A DNA stretch of 64,000 nt from DATARH01 sp963773625 (GCA_963773625.1 CAVZCJ010000004.1:62001-126000), one strand, 5' to 3'; counted from the stretch's first letter, positions 50,571-60,755 are shown. Numbers and translations are program-made. Notes: generated by a model from the letters alone, not told the origin.

Positions 50571-51718
50571 TCACTGTCCGACGTTGCCGGAAATTCCCAG
50601 CGTGCAGGAGGACGTGGCCTTCAAAGATTTGACCGAGAAGAAATTGAAGCCGTCGACCACCGACAATTCGCTGTAGGAGCCGGCGCATTGAACTTGCAAC
50701 AGCGACAATTTCGACGGCTTGTGCGGCTCGCCCTTGATGAGGTCGACGCTCAACTGAAGAGCCGAGCTTCCGGCCAACCGTATTTCGGGGTGGGATCGGA
50801 CCCGGAAAGCGTGAGCCCCAGTTTGCTGCTCAACGACAAATGGACGCCGATCTCCGCGAGCCTGCCGAAGAAGTCGTAATGCCCGAGCAGGAAGTGCTGC
50901 GCCGCGAAAGATACCGCCCAAGACACCGTCGCCGAGGGGTTCGCGCCCTGGGAGATATCGTGAATTGGTCAGCGGGCATTGAGGCCCCTAGGTCGAGCCC
51001 CATCGTTATCGATGCCCAATCTCGAGCCACTTCCGCTTCGGGTTGTAGAACGATTCCGATCCAGTCGAGAGCGAATGCGTCGTACGCCTTCGTGTTAGTC
51101 AAGTTGGCGAACGTATGATTAAGGTTCGCCCTTCCACTGAAGGTAACCGGTGAGCGGGTTGCTTTTGCCGGGCTGCGTCGCATCGGGCAGGGTCGATTTG
51201 GGGACGGGCACTATGCCGACGTCGGTGATTTTGGTGCATCTCCACCGTGGCTGGTGGTGCCTGGGTCGGAGCGATCTTTACCGGGCCCGACTGAGGGCGT
51301 GACGACAACGCCCGATGTCGGAGCGGCGGGCTTGTTCCGCTGGTCGGGCGGACGCATGTGGAAACCCCATGCCGGGACGCCGGGACGGGACTGAGGCTGA
51401 CCTTGCCGCAGCACGCAGCCGATGCGGAACGCTCCGCACGGGTATAACGCGGCGAGCGTGTTCGGCCCGGCGATCCCGTCGGCGCCGCCCGTGACGTGCT
51501 TGTACGTCTGAAAGGCCTCGACCGCTGCCCTCGTCTGCGCCCCGAATTGCTCGTCGGTCGCCAGCGGCTGCGGCCCCCCGGCCGGCATCACCTTGTCCCA
51601 TTCGAGCTGCTTGCGGAGTTGCTCGCGGTACTCGGGCACATCGGCGAAATAGAGGTTTAGCGCCTCCTGGATCGCTTTTACATCCTTGCCTTTGCTGCCA
51701 AATTGGTAGAGCGGGCAT
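50571..51718 (-). CDS. Peptidoglycan-binding-domain protein with unknown C-terminal region, frame broken
   Basis: About 380 residues. After AGGAGG and ATG 51718 (first codons MP, then +1) the product reads LYQFGSKGKDVKAIQEALNLYF and later FGAQTRAAVEAFQTYKHV and DGIAGPNTLAAL: a PG_binding_1 domain with an insertion. A Pro/Thr linker follows (about 51360-51200), then an unrecognised C-terminal region with AYDAFALDWIGIVLQPEAEV, FGRLAEIGVHLSLSSKLGLTLSG and SELSVVDGFNFFSVKSLKA. Breaks near 51705, 51210, 51130, 50940 and 50755. No signal peptide is evident. Confidence 0.6.
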
Positions 51719-51933
51719 GTCAGCCTCCTGGGTTGCGGTCGTTGCCGCCGTCCAAGGACGGTGGCGGGTTAAGATGCTCCGCCAACCTGGTTTAAGGCGC
51801 GCCCGGGAGGATGTGCTCCGGGCTGCACAGTCGTGCCTGCGCCGTGGTAAGTAGGGATCGCGAGGAAGTCGCGCAATCCGCCCAACCAGGCGGACATCGA
51901 GAGAAATATTCCAGCGCTGGCGTCGGCAGGCGG

Positions 51934-52083
51934 CTATTGCCAGCCGCCGCCGTCGTAGGTGTGGCTGTGCGAGGTCGCGCAAGGGCTGGTCGGATCTGGG
52001 ATCGGGATCGGGGCACTTTCCTGTCGTGCCGCGGCGCACCCGGCGAGCATCAAGACAAGGACGAGGAGCGAAAGGAACCGCAT
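51934..52083 (-). CDS. Small lipoprotein
   Basis: 49 residues. MRFLSLLVLVLMLAGCAA is a complete lipoprotein signal with lipobox LAGC; the mature part is about 30 residues with Pro, Ser and His. GAGG lies upstream of ATG 52083. Between the pepsin-like protease and the peptidoglycan-binding protein genes on the same strand. No family recognised. Confidence 0.65.
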   Translation of the reverse strand: MRFLSLLVLVLMLAGCAAARQESAPIPIPDPTSPCATSHSHTYDGGGWQ

Positions 52084-52149
52084 GGTTCGCCTCACTTCAG
52101 CGAAGAGCGCTCGCCCGATCACGATACCGGCCGCCGCCTGTCGCGTCCT

Positions 52150-53340
52150 TCACAAATTTCGCGAACCGCCGATCACCGGGAATATGGCGCTCCGGGTCGA
52201 TCGGCTAAGATCGGCTAGGTTCGGCGTGGCGAACCGGATGACGCCTCTGCCGCCGTCCGCCTCGCCGTCGAAGATCGTGAAATAGCCGTTCATCAGCGGC
52301 AGGCCGAGGATGGACAGTCCTGGGTCGCCTTGCGTGAACGCCGCCATCGCGACGCCCGCCTTCCCCACATCGACTTGCCAGTAGTCGCGCGGCGCGACGC
52401 GGAGCGAGACATCGGCGCTCTCGCCCTGCAGGACAAAGGTGATGTCGGGCCATTCCGCCAATTGCAGGCTCGACGTCGCGACGACGTGCTGGGCGAAGAC
52501 CGATGTGTTCAACAGCTGCTGCTGACTGGCGCTGAACTTGGAAAAGATCGCCTTCAACAGAGATTGGGGAAGGTTGAGGCTATTGGTGCCGCTGTCGACG
52601 ATCGAGTTGGACGGCATGCCCTGAGGGCCCCGCGCCTTGACATGGATCGGCGCGGTGTCGCCGACAATGACCGCCTTGAGGTTGGTGTTGTACCAGTCGT
52701 CGGCGAGCACCTTCACCACCTGGAACGAGCCGGTGTAGAGGTCGGTCGCCTCCACGCCGCCACCGACGACCATCCAGCCCTGGTTCAGCGGATCGTTGGC
52801 GCCGCCGGCGTGGATGAACGAGCGCTTCGTGTAAAACGAAACGATGTCGCTGGTGACCCCCGCGCCGGCGAGTTGCGTCAGGTAGGGCGGGATCTGCGTT
52901 CGGGTACCCTGGGCGACTTGCGTTGCCGGGTATTTATGCGCCCAAGTGTCCTGCGGCATCTGGAAGGCGTCGTCGAGCGCCGCATAGGCAAGGCCGAGAA
53001 TGCCGTCGGCTTGGCGGAACATGTTCGACGAGGCGTCATAGGCGACCGCGACATTGGCGTTCGGCAGGGTCACCCGCGAACCGCCGGCGCCGACCGCGAC
53101 GCTGGTATTGATCACCGCGCCGGTCCAGCTGCTGCCGTCGCCATAGCTGTCGGTCTGGGCCAGCCTGGTGTGCTCGTCGCCGGCCGCCGGCTGGTATTTG
53201 TGACCGTCGAGCGCCAGCGCGCTGCTGCCGGTGTCGAGGATCACGTTCATCGGCTTCTGCTCGGGCCCGACCAGAATCTGGCCCGTATAGTCGCCGTCCA
53301 TGTAGATGTTGGTGATCGGAATGCGCGCGATGTTCGCCAT
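52150..53340 (-). CDS. Pepsin-like aspartic protease (A1 family)
   Basis: 396 residues, intact, full bilobal pepsin architecture in a bacterium. N-lobe catalytic motif VILDTGSSALAL (Asp about 36), flap tyrosine in DSYGDGSSWTG, C-lobe catalytic motif SIVDSGTNSLNLP, and the late hydrophobic-hydrophobic-Gly block SILGLPLMNGYFTIFD (ILG...YFTIFD as in pepsins). No signal peptide and no propeptide are visible, as for the cytoplasmic bacterial pepsins (shewasins). A1 proteases are rare in bacteria. Acidic-pH peptidase activity is likely. Neighbours: small lipoprotein and peptidoglycan-binding protein on the same strand. Confidence 0.9.
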   Translation of the reverse strand: MANIARIPITNIYMDGDYTGQILVGPEQKPMNVILDTGSSALALDGHKYQPAAGDEHTRLAQTDSYGDGSSWTGAVINTSVAVGAGGSRVTLPNANVAVAYDASSNMFRQADGILGLAYAALDDAFQMPQDTWAHKYPATQVAQGTRTQIPPYLTQLAGAGVTSDIVSFYTKRSFIHAGGANDPLNQGWMVVGGGVEATDLYTGSFQVVKVLADDWYNTNLKAVIVGDTAPIHVKARGPQGMPSNSIVDSGTNSLNLPQSLLKAIFSKFSASQQQLLNTSVFAQHVVATSSLQLAEWPDITFVLQGESADVSLRVAPRDYWQVDVGKAGVAMAAFTQGDPGLSILGLPLMNGYFTIFDGEADGGRGVIRFATPNLADLSRSTRSAIFPVIGGSRNL

Positions 53341-53559
53341 GACCAGCTCCTTTCTCGGCAGGAAAACTCAACGCTGACCGAGAGGAGTTCTAGCCTCACG
53401 CCTCCGGGGAGACTTTACCGCGCCCCTGTTTTTCCCTTAAGGCCGGCTTGTCATTTCCTTAATGGGGGCGGCGCTCTAACTCGCGGGCCGCGCCTACCGG
53501 GTTCGGTGATTCCCTCCGGCGCGCGGGCGCGGTAGGGTAGGGCAGCAGAGGAGGCATCG

Positions 53560-54911
53560 ATGGACGGCACGACGCAGCTGTTGGAAACCGATCGCCAGTT
53601 CCTGGTCCACCCGCTGCACCATCCGGAGGACCACAAGGCGCCGTTCTTTGTCGACCACGGCAAGGGCGCCATGCTCTACGACGTAAACGGCAAGGGGCTG
53701 ATCGACGGATTGGCGGGATTGTGGAACGTCAATATCGGCCATGGGCGCGGCGAACTCGCCGACGCCGCGGCGGCGCAGATGCGCAAGATCGCGTACGCCT
53801 CCGCTTATGTCGGCCAGACCAACGAATGGGCGATCAAGCTCGCCGAGATGATCGTCGGCCATGCCTATCCGAGCAGCTCGGGCGTCTATTTCACCACCGC
53901 CGGGGCGGAATCGAATGAAAGCGCGTTCAAGTTCGCGCGCTTCTACTGGAAAACCCAGGACAAGCCCGACAAGACCAAGATCATCTCGCGGTGGCACGCC
54001 TATCACGGGGTGACGATGGCGGCGATGAGCGCCACCGGGATGGCTGCGTATCAAAAGATGTTCGGGCCGCTGGTACCGGGCTTCGTCCAGGTCATGCCGC
54101 CCTACGCGTACCGCTACCAGGGCAACGAGGATCCCGGTATCGCCGCTGCCGAGGCGGTCGAGAAGGCGATCCTGGCGGAGGGGCCGGACACGGTCGCGGC
54201 GGTGATCGCCGAGCCGGTGATGGGGGCCGGCGGGGTGATCGTGCCGCCGCCCACCTATTTCCCCAAGCTGCGCGAGATTTGCGACAAGTACCAAGTGCTG
54301 TTGATCGCCGACGAGGTGATCACCGGGTTCGGCCGCACCGGGCGCTGGTTCGCGCTCGGGCATTGGGGGGTCGAGCCCGACCTCGTCTCGTTCGCCAAGG
54401 GCGTGACCAGCGGCTACCTGCCGCTGGGCGGGGTCATCGCCTCGAAGAAGATCCACGACGCGATCCTCAATTCTCCGATGGAGCGCCGCTTCATGCACGC
54501 CGCGACCTATAGCGGGCATCCGGTGTGCTGCGCGGTCGGCGTCGCCAACGTCAAGATCATCGAAGCAGGACGGGCTGGTCGAGCGCGCCGCGGTCAAGGG
54601 CAAGCAATTGCTGGAAGCGCTGGAAGAGTTGCGCAACCTGCCCAATGTCGGCGATGTGCGCGGGCTCGGTATGATGTGCGGTGTCGAGCTGGTGACCGAC
54701 AAATCGTCGAAGGCGCCGGCGATCGGCCTGGGCCCGCGCGTGGCGCGCGAGGCGAACGCGCGCGGTTTGCTGATCCGCGCCCGGCCCGGCAGCCCCGATC
54801 CGATGATCGGCGACACTTTGTGCTTCTCGCCGCCGCTGATGACGCCGGACGAGACGTTGAAGCGCATCCCGCGAGATCGTTCGCGAGTCGCTGATCGCCG
54901 CGACGGCTTGA
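53560..54911 (+). CDS. Class III aminotransferase (omega-aminotransferase type), frame broken
   Basis: About 450 residues after two +1 repairs near 54562 and 54868. Fold-type I landmarks: LIDGLAGLWNVNIGHGR, YFTTAGAESNESAFKFARFY, RWHAYHGVT, LLIADEVITGFGRTG and the PLP lysine in VSFAKGVTSGYLPLGG. Transfers amino groups from beta-alanine, putrescine, taurine or similar donors. Its TGA overlaps the ATG of the following Gfo/Idh gene (TGATG), so the two are coupled and probably act on the same compound. Confidence 0.9.
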
Positions 54912-56059
54912 TGCCAGTCCGCACCATCAGGATTGCCCTCGACGGCGCCACCGGGCGGCTCGGCACGACGCAGCATCTGAAGGCGCTTCTGGCGATCCGC
55001 GGCGAGGGTGGGTTGCCGCTCAAGAACGGTGATCGGCTGATGCCGGAACCCGTGTTGCTCGGCCGCAACCGTGAAAAGCTCGGTGCGCTAGCGCAAGCGA
55101 GTGGCGGCCTCAAGTGGAGCCTCGACCGCGACGCCTGCCTCGCCGATCCTGGCATCGCCATCTATTTCGACGCCACGGCCACCGGCGGCCGTCCCGAGCG
55201 TCTCTCGGCCGCGATCGCCGCCGGGAAGCACATCTACACCGAAAAGCCGGTCGCCCCGACGCTAGACGAGGCGTTGTCGCTGGCCCGCGCCGCTGCGCAG
55301 GCCGGCGTGAAGAACGGGATCGTGCAGGACAAATTATTCCTGCCGGGGCTCAAGAAGCTGCGTAAGCTGTATGAAAACAACTACTTCGGACGCATCGTGT
55401 CGATCCGGCTCGATTTCGGCTGGTGGGTGTTCGACGGAGATCTTTATCCCTCACAACGGCCGAGCTGGAATTATCAGCGCTCGGCGGGCGGCGGGTTGAT
55501 CCTCGATATGTTCGCGCATTGGCGCTACGTGTTCGACCGGTTGCTGGGGCCCATCAAATCGGTCTCGTGCCGCGAAACAACCGCGCAGCCGCGCCGTATC
55601 GACGAAGCGGGTAAGGCGTACGAGGTCGATGTCGAGGATCACGCGTTCGCGATCTTTGAGCTCGAGGGCGGCGTGCTGGCGCAGGTCGGTTCGTCCTGGG
55701 CGAGTCGGGTCAAGCGCGACGACCTGTTGCAGATCCAGGTTGACGGCACGGCGGGGTCGGCGGTGTGCGGACTGCACAGCTGCTTCATTCAGCCGTTGGT
55801 GGCGACGCCGCGTCCGTTTATGGATTCCGAGAACCCTCAACCCATGGTCTTTGACAATCAGTGGCAGGAGATGCCGACGCTGCTCCCGTATCTGAATCCC
55901 TACCGCGAGGGGTGGGAGTTGTTTTTGCGCCACGTCACCGAGGACGGGCCATTTCCATCTCCGCTCATCGAGGGCGCAAAGGGCGTCCAGCTGGCCGAGG
56001 CGTGTCATCGCAGCCACCGCGAGCGCCGCTGGGTCGATCTGGAAATGCTCGATCGCTAG
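54911..56059 (+). CDS. Gfo/Idh/MocA-family oxidoreductase
   Basis: 382 residues, intact. N-terminal NAD(P) fold with the modified glycine motif LDGATGRLG and the family motif YTEKPVAPTLDEAL (EKP lysine); C-terminal substrate domain with GGGLILDMFAHWRYVFDRLLG. Such enzymes oxidise or reduce sugars, inositols or related alcohols. Translationally coupled to the aminotransferase. Substrate unknown. Confidence 0.9.
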   Translation: MPVRTIRIALDGATGRLGTTQHLKALLAIRGEGGLPLKNGDRLMPEPVLLGRNREKLGALAQASGGLKWSLDRDACLADPGIAIYFDATATGGRPERLSAAIAAGKHIYTEKPVAPTLDEALSLARAAAQAGVKNGIVQDKLFLPGLKKLRKLYENNYFGRIVSIRLDFGWWVFDGDLYPSQRPSWNYQRSAGGGLILDMFAHWRYVFDRLLGPIKSVSCRETTAQPRRIDEAGKAYEVDVEDHAFAIFELEGGVLAQVGSSWASRVKRDDLLQIQVDGTAGSAVCGLHSCFIQPLVATPRPFMDSENPQPMVFDNQWQEMPTLLPYLNPYREGWELFLRHVTEDGPFPSPLIEGAKGVQLAEACHRSHRERRWVDLEMLDR

Positions 56060-56142
56060 GTTTTAGGCGTATTCGAACTTTTGCCGTGGAACTTTCCAGC
56101 GCTGCCGGCGGTTGCAGGTTCTGCCAGGGTCGAAGCGCGAAT

Positions 56143-56538
56143 ATGTCAGAGCAGGCTCCCGCAATACTCGTCGTCGACGATGACGACGACGTCCGCGACA
56201 CGATCCGCGAGGTATTACTCGGCGGCGGGTTCCAGGTATGGACCGCCGCCACGGGCTCCGAAGCGCTCGTTATCATCGACCAGCATCGGCTCGATATGCT
56301 GATCGCGGATATCCAGCTTCCGGGCGGGATCAATGGACTTGAAATGACACAGTGCGCGCGCGTCCGCCACCCCACGTTGAGGTGCCTGTTCATTTCCGGC
56401 GGCCGTGCACCGGTTGTTTGTGATCCCAAGCTCGATGACTTCATGGCCAAGCCGTTTCGGCCGTACGAGCTGATTGGTTGCGTGTGGAAGGTGCTGCGCG
56501 GCAATCTCCCCAATCCCCGCCTCGACATCGTTCGCTAG
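56143..56538 (+). CDS. Single-domain response regulator (receiver only)
   Basis: 131 residues, intact. ILVVDDDDDVRDTIREVLL supplies the acidic pocket, MLIADIQLPGGINGLEM the phospho-Asp, FISGG the Thr/Ser position and FMAKPFRPYEL the lysine. No output domain, so it works by protein contact or as a phosphate sink. It begins 83 bases after the Gfo/Idh gene and converges with purK, whose open frame lies on the opposite strand. Confidence 0.9.
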   Translation: MSEQAPAILVVDDDDDVRDTIREVLLGGGFQVWTAATGSEALVIIDQHRLDMLIADIQLPGGINGLEMTQCARVRHPTLRCLFISGGRAPVVCDPKLDDFMAKPFRPYELIGCVWKVLRGNLPNPRLDIVR

Positions 56539-56549
56539 GATTTCCGCGG

Positions 56550-57606
56550 TCAGCAGCCGCGTGACGTGGCCCATCTTGCGGCCCGGCAGGACGATGTGCT
56601 TGCCGTACAGGTGCAGCCGTGCGGTCGGGTCGGCGATGGCGTCGCGCCAAGTTTCGACTTCATCGCCGATCAGGTTCTTCATCACCGCGTCGGCGTGGCG
56701 CTCGGTAGAGCCCAGCGGCAGGCCGCAGATCGCCCGCACCAGCTGCTCGAACTGGCTGGTGGCGCAGGCATCGATCGTCCAGTGCCCGGAATTGTGCGGC
56801 CGCGGCGCCAACTCGTTGACCAGCAAGCGGCCATCGCGAGTGACGAACATCTCCACCGCGAGCACGCCGACGAGATCGAGACGCGCGGCGATGTCGTGGG
56901 CGATCTGCTCGGCTTCTCGCGCCGTTTCCGCTGGTAGCGTCGCGGGCGCGATCGTGGTGTCGAGTATGTGGTTGACGTGGCGGTTTTCGACCGGCGGATA
57001 GGCGGCCATCGCGCCGTCCGCGGCGCGGGCGACGACGACCGACACCTCGCAGCGAAAATCGACAAAGCCTTCGAGGATCCCGCGCGCGCCGCCCATCTGC
57101 CGCCAAGCCTCGTCCGCGCGCGTGCCCGGGTCGACGGCGACCTGGCCCTTGCCGTCATAGCCCATCCGGGAACTCTTGAGCACGGCACGGCCTTTCAGGC
57201 CGGCGAGCGTCTCAGCCAGCGCCGCCGCATCGCCGATCTCCTGGTACTCGGTCGTGGCCACGCCGATGCGATTGAGGAAATCCTTTTCCTGGAGGCGGTC
57301 CTGGCTGATTTCCAAGACTTCCGGGCGCGGCATCACCGGCTTCAGCGCCGCGACCCGGCGCACCGCCTCGGCCGGGATGTTCTCGAACTCGAACGTTGCC
57401 ACATCGACCGCGGCGGCGAAGCGTGCCAGCGCGGCGTCATCCTCGTAAGCCGCGACAGTCGCGCCAGCCGAAACCTGCGCAGCCGGGCTGTCCTGCTCGG
57501 TGGCGAAGATATGGACGCGGTAGCCGAGACGGGCCGCGGCCAGCGCGGTCATCCGGCCGAGCTGGCCGCCGCCGAGAATCCCGATCGTGGCGCCCGGCGC
57601 CAACAT
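56550..57606 (-). CDS. purK: N5-carboxyaminoimidazole ribonucleotide synthase
   Basis: ATP-grasp enzyme of purine synthesis: ATIGILGGGQLGRMTALAA, FEFENIPAEAV, AVLKSSRMGYDGKGQ, VSVVVARAADG, VEMFVTRDGRLLVNELAPRPHNSGHWTID and the terminal GRKMGHVTRL. The open frame continues to 56215 across the response-regulator gene, but PurK proteins normally stop just after KMGHVTRL, so I place the end near 56550 and suspect a last frame change there. Start MLAPGATIG at 57606, 14 bases after purE. Confidence 0.93.
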
Positions 57607-57619
57607 CAGCCGGCCAGCA

Positions 57620-58109
57620 TCAGGCAGGGCGTTCGGCGACGGCGTCGGTCTGGGTCTGGCGCCAGCGGTCGAGCGCCTCGGCTGCGGCCGGGATCGCTCA
57701 GCGCGAGGATCGCGGCGGCGCAGAGCGCAGCATTGACCGCGCCGGCCTGGCCGATGGCGAAGGTCGCGACCGGAACGCCGGCGGGCATCTGCACGATCGA
57801 ATAAAGGCTGTCCATCCCTTTCAGCACCCGGCTTTCGATCGGCACGCCGAGGACAGGCAGCGGGGTCAGCGCCGCCGCCATGCCGGGCAGATGAGCGGCG
57901 CCGCCGGCTCCGGCGATGATGACCTTGAGGCCGCGCGACTTGGCGCCGGTCGCGTAGTCGTAGAGCCGCTTCGGCGTACGATGGGCCGAAACGATGCGCG
58001 TCTCATGCGCGATGCCGAGCTTGTCCAGCGTCTGGGCGGCATGCTGCATCGTTTCCCAGTCGGATTGGCTTCCCATGATGATGCCGACCACGTGGCCGAA
58101 ATCGGCCAT
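57620..58109 (-). CDS. purE: N5-carboxyaminoimidazole ribonucleotide mutase
   Basis: About 162 residues. VGIIMGSQSDWETM, the SAHRTPKRL catalytic histidine, IIAGAGGAAHLPGMAAALTPLPVLGVP and PVATFAIGQAGAVNAALCAAAIL are the class I PurE motifs. It rearranges N5-CAIR, made by PurK, to CAIR. One +1 change near 57690 displaces the last 24 residues; in the new frame the TGA falls at 57620. Forms an operon with purK. Confidence 0.95.
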
Positions 58110-58259
58110 GCCATACCTCCGCAAGCGAGACGCCACGAGGCTCCATTGTATACCGGCGGCGGGGCCGACAACGCGGCGAAATTTCGCGGCTTGCTAACGC
58201 GTCCCACTGGTTTATAGACACGGGTGGGTTGATCCGTTTCTCCCGGGCGGGGCTGGGGA

Positions 58260-58967
58260 ATGGCGACGAAGCGGTCAGGGCTGGCGGCGAGCCAAGCGCG
58301 GCGGGAGCGTCGCGCTTCCGACTTGCCCGCCGCATCGCGCACCAGCGAAATGGCGACGGAATTAGCCCAGATTGCCGACAGCGGACTAACGCCGCAGGCG
58401 CGCCGTGCGCTACGCCGTGTTCTTGCCGAAAACGAAGCGATACGCCGCGAACTCGACGGCGCGCGAATGCGAATCAGCCAACTCGAACGCCTCGCCGACG
58501 AGGATGCGCTGACCACGATCGCGAATCGCCGCGCCTTCATCCGCGAGTTATCGCGGATGATCGCGTTCACTCGGCGGTATGGGCCGCCGTCGAGCGTCGT
58601 CTATTTCGATGTCAACGGCTTGAAGCAGATCAATGACACGCACGGCCATCCGGCGGGTGACGCGGCGCTGCGGCATGTCGCCGAGACCCTTTGCAAGAAC
58701 GTGCGGTCGAGCGACTTGGTGGGCCGGCTGGGCGGCGACGAATTCGGCGTCATCCTGGCGCAGACCAACCAGGAGCAGGCCGTGGCAAAGGCTGCCGCAC
58801 TGGCACAGGAGATCTGCAAGCGGCCAATGCGCTGGGGCAAGGCAAGGCTAACGGTCAGCGCCGCTTACGGGGTTTATTCGTTCGCCGGCAGCGACGACGC
58901 GCAGGTCGCGATCGAGGCCGCCGACAAGGCGATGTACCAGCAGAAGCGCGTCGTCCCGGCGCATTGA
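58260..58967 (+). CDS. GGDEF diguanylate cyclase
   Basis: 235 residues, intact, no TM. A basic N-terminus and a helix/coiled-coil (ARRALRRVLAENEAIRRELDGARMRISQLE) precede a GGDEF domain: LADEDALTTIANRRAFIRELSR, FDVNGLKQINDTHGHPAGDAAL and GRLGGDEFGVIL (active GGDEF). Makes c-di-GMP; I see no RxxD inhibitory site at the usual place. Divergent from purE, monocistronic. Confidence 0.95.
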   Translation: MATKRSGLAASQARRERRASDLPAASRTSEMATELAQIADSGLTPQARRALRRVLAENEAIRRELDGARMRISQLERLADEDALTTIANRRAFIRELSRMIAFTRRYGPPSSVVYFDVNGLKQINDTHGHPAGDAALRHVAETLCKNVRSSDLVGRLGGDEFGVILAQTNQEQAVAKAAALAQEICKRPMRWGKARLTVSAAYGVYSFAGSDDAQVAIEAADKAMYQQKRVVPAH

Positions 58968-58985
58968 TGCGCCGGCTTGGGGGCG

Positions 58986-59189
58986 TCAGGCGATGATGTC
59001 GGGCAAGAGCTCGCTCTCGATTTTCGATATCTGGTCTTTGAGCGCGAGTTTGCGCTTCTTCAGGCGCTGCAATTGGAGCTGGTCAAATGGCGCACGCTCG
59101 GCAATACGCGCGATCACGTCGTCGAGGTCGCGGTGCTCGACCATGAGGGCGGCCAGCTTGGCCTTTAAGGCTTCGACATCAAGGTCCAT
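58986..59189 (-). CDS. YdcH family (DUF465) protein, copy 1
   Basis: 67 residues, intact. LKAKLAALMVEHRDLDDVIARIAERAPFDQLQLQRLKKRKLALKDQI is the DUF465 helical hairpin; typical length. A second, more diverged member lies 1.3 kb away at 60492. Function unknown; short coiled-coil proteins widespread in alphaproteobacteria. Confidence 0.9.
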   Translation of the reverse strand: MDLDVEALKAKLAALMVEHRDLDDVIARIAERAPFDQLQLQRLKKRKLALKDQISKIESELLPDIIA

Positions 59190-59273
59190 CGCAAGCGATG
59201 CATGTTGGCGAATACGACGGCACGGCGGGCCCCAAGCCCCTCTGGCGAGCTCGGCTCAAGTATAGCACGATCC

Positions 59274-59792
59274 GTGTCGGAATCATTGCGCCGTGATTGT
59301 CTCGGGCCAGCTGATAAAAAGGCCGCGGCGGAGGCGTTTTGGCGGTTCTCGCTGATGGTCTATGGCCGTCCCGGCGTGGCGGCGACGCTGGTCGGCTTGC
59401 AGGACCGCGCTGGCCATAATGTCAACCTGATCCTGTTCGGACTATGGGTGGCGATCGGGCAAGGCCGTCGGCTCGACGCGGCAGGGTTGGCGCGCGCCCG
59501 CGCGCAAGATCGTGAAGCTCGACGGCAATGTCGTTGCGCCGCTGCGCGATTTGCGGCGCAACCTCAAATCCGACCCCGATCCGGATATCCAAAATCTGCG
59601 AAAGCGTGTGCTGGCGCTGGAGCTGGTCGCGGAGCGGCGCATCCAGGCGCAGCTTGGCGGCAACCACGGCCGGCCGCGCCGCCAAGGGCAACCGCATCGG
59701 CCTTGCCGAATCCAATTTGCGGCTGATCCTCGGCGCCGATTTCTGTCTCGCCGGAGGGAGAGTTGTTGCGCGAGATGCTGGCAGGCCTCTAG
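59274..59792 (+). CDS. TIGR02444-type (DUF2390) protein, frame broken
   Basis: About 170 residues after three or four +1 repairs (near 59505, 59660, 59745). FWRFSLMVYGRPGVAATLVGLQDRAGHNVNLILFGLWVAIGQGRRLD is the family signature; VAPLRDLRRNLKSD and a C-terminal helix LLREMLAGL follow. A GTG start at 59274 is chosen by family length. Its stop TAG sits on the stop of the converging ubiX gene. Function unknown. Confidence 0.75.
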
Positions 59793-60391
59793 GGCTTCGC
59801 GTGGCTTGCGGCGCTGTCTCGCCCCAGCGTTTACGGTGCCGCTATCAAGGCCGAAGAGATCGAGCATCCGGCCGAGGCTGTGGTCGATCATCTCGTCGAG
59901 GGTCTTGGGCTTGGCGTAGAACGCCGGTACTGGCGGCGCGATCACCGCGCCCATCTCGGCGAGCGCGGTCATCGTCCGCAAATGGCCCGAGATGAAGCGG
60001 CGTCTCGCGCACCGCGAGCACCAGGCGGCGGCGCTCCTTCAAGACGACGTCGGCGGCGCGGGTGAGTAGGGTCGTCGTCACCCCGGTGGCGATCTCGCTC
60101 ATGCTGCGGATCGAGCACGGCGCGACGATCATGCCCAGCGTCTGGAACGAGCCCGACGAGATCGGCGCCGCCATGTCGCGCGACGGCATGCACGGCATCG
60201 GCGCGGGCGCGCAGGTCGGCGGGTTTCAGCTCGGTTTCGAGCGCAAGCGCTACCTCGGCCGAGCGACTGACGACGAGATGGGTCTCGACCGGCAACTCGC
60301 GCAACAGCGCCAGCAGCCGCGCGCCATAGATGACGCCAGAGGCGCCGCTGATTCCGACGATCAGCCGCGGCCGCTCGGGCTTCTGTCGCAT
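59789..60391 (-). CDS. ubiX: Flavin prenyltransferase UbiX, frame broken
   Basis: About 200 residues after three or four +1 repairs (near 60205, 59998, 59795). LIVGISGASGVIYGARLLALL is the FMN-binding start; PISSGSFQTLGMIVAPCSIRSMSEIATG, LTRAADVVLKERRRLVLAVRETPLH and MIDHSLGRMLDLFGLD are canonical. UbiX makes prenylated FMN for UbiD-type decarboxylases, here presumably in ubiquinone synthesis. No ubiD in the window. Confidence 0.93.
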
Positions 60392-60491
60392 CAGACCCCC
60401 TTCATCCCGGCCTCTCGCCATCTCATATCTGGTTCCAAGGCCGATCCGGCGCTACCATTCGGCTGCCTTGACCATTGCCAGGAGGAACTGC

Positions 60492-60659
60492 ATGTCGCAG
60501 CAGGATCGCATCGAGGCGCTCAAAGAAAAGCATGCATCGCTCGAGCGCGCCATCGATGAGGAAACCCACCGGCCCTTGCCCGATCAAGCGGCGATCTACG
60601 ATCTGAAGCGCCAGAAACTCCGCATCAAGGACGAAATCGTCCAACTCGAACGCCAGTAA
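60492..60659 (+). CDS. YdcH family (DUF465) protein, copy 2
   Basis: 55 residues, intact. DRIEALKEKHASLERAIDEETHRPLPDQAAIYDLKRQKLRIKDEI is a full DUF465 hairpin. GGAGGAAC 4-11 bases before the ATG. Divergent from ubiX. Confidence 0.9.
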   Translation: MSQQDRIEALKEKHASLERAIDEETHRPLPDQAAIYDLKRQKLRIKDEIVQLERQ

Positions 60660-60755
60660 TCGCGCCCGGTTCAGCGGGCTTCATAATTTCTCAATAAGAT
60701 AACAGGTACTTTCTGATAAGTCGCGGGATGTTCACGTGGTAAGGGCGATGCTGGG

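Noticed and set aside
56215..56549. 100-residue extension of PurK antisense to the response regulator
   Set aside because: The extension has no PurK homology; the response regulator on the other strand is complete and PurK normally ends after KMGHVTRL.
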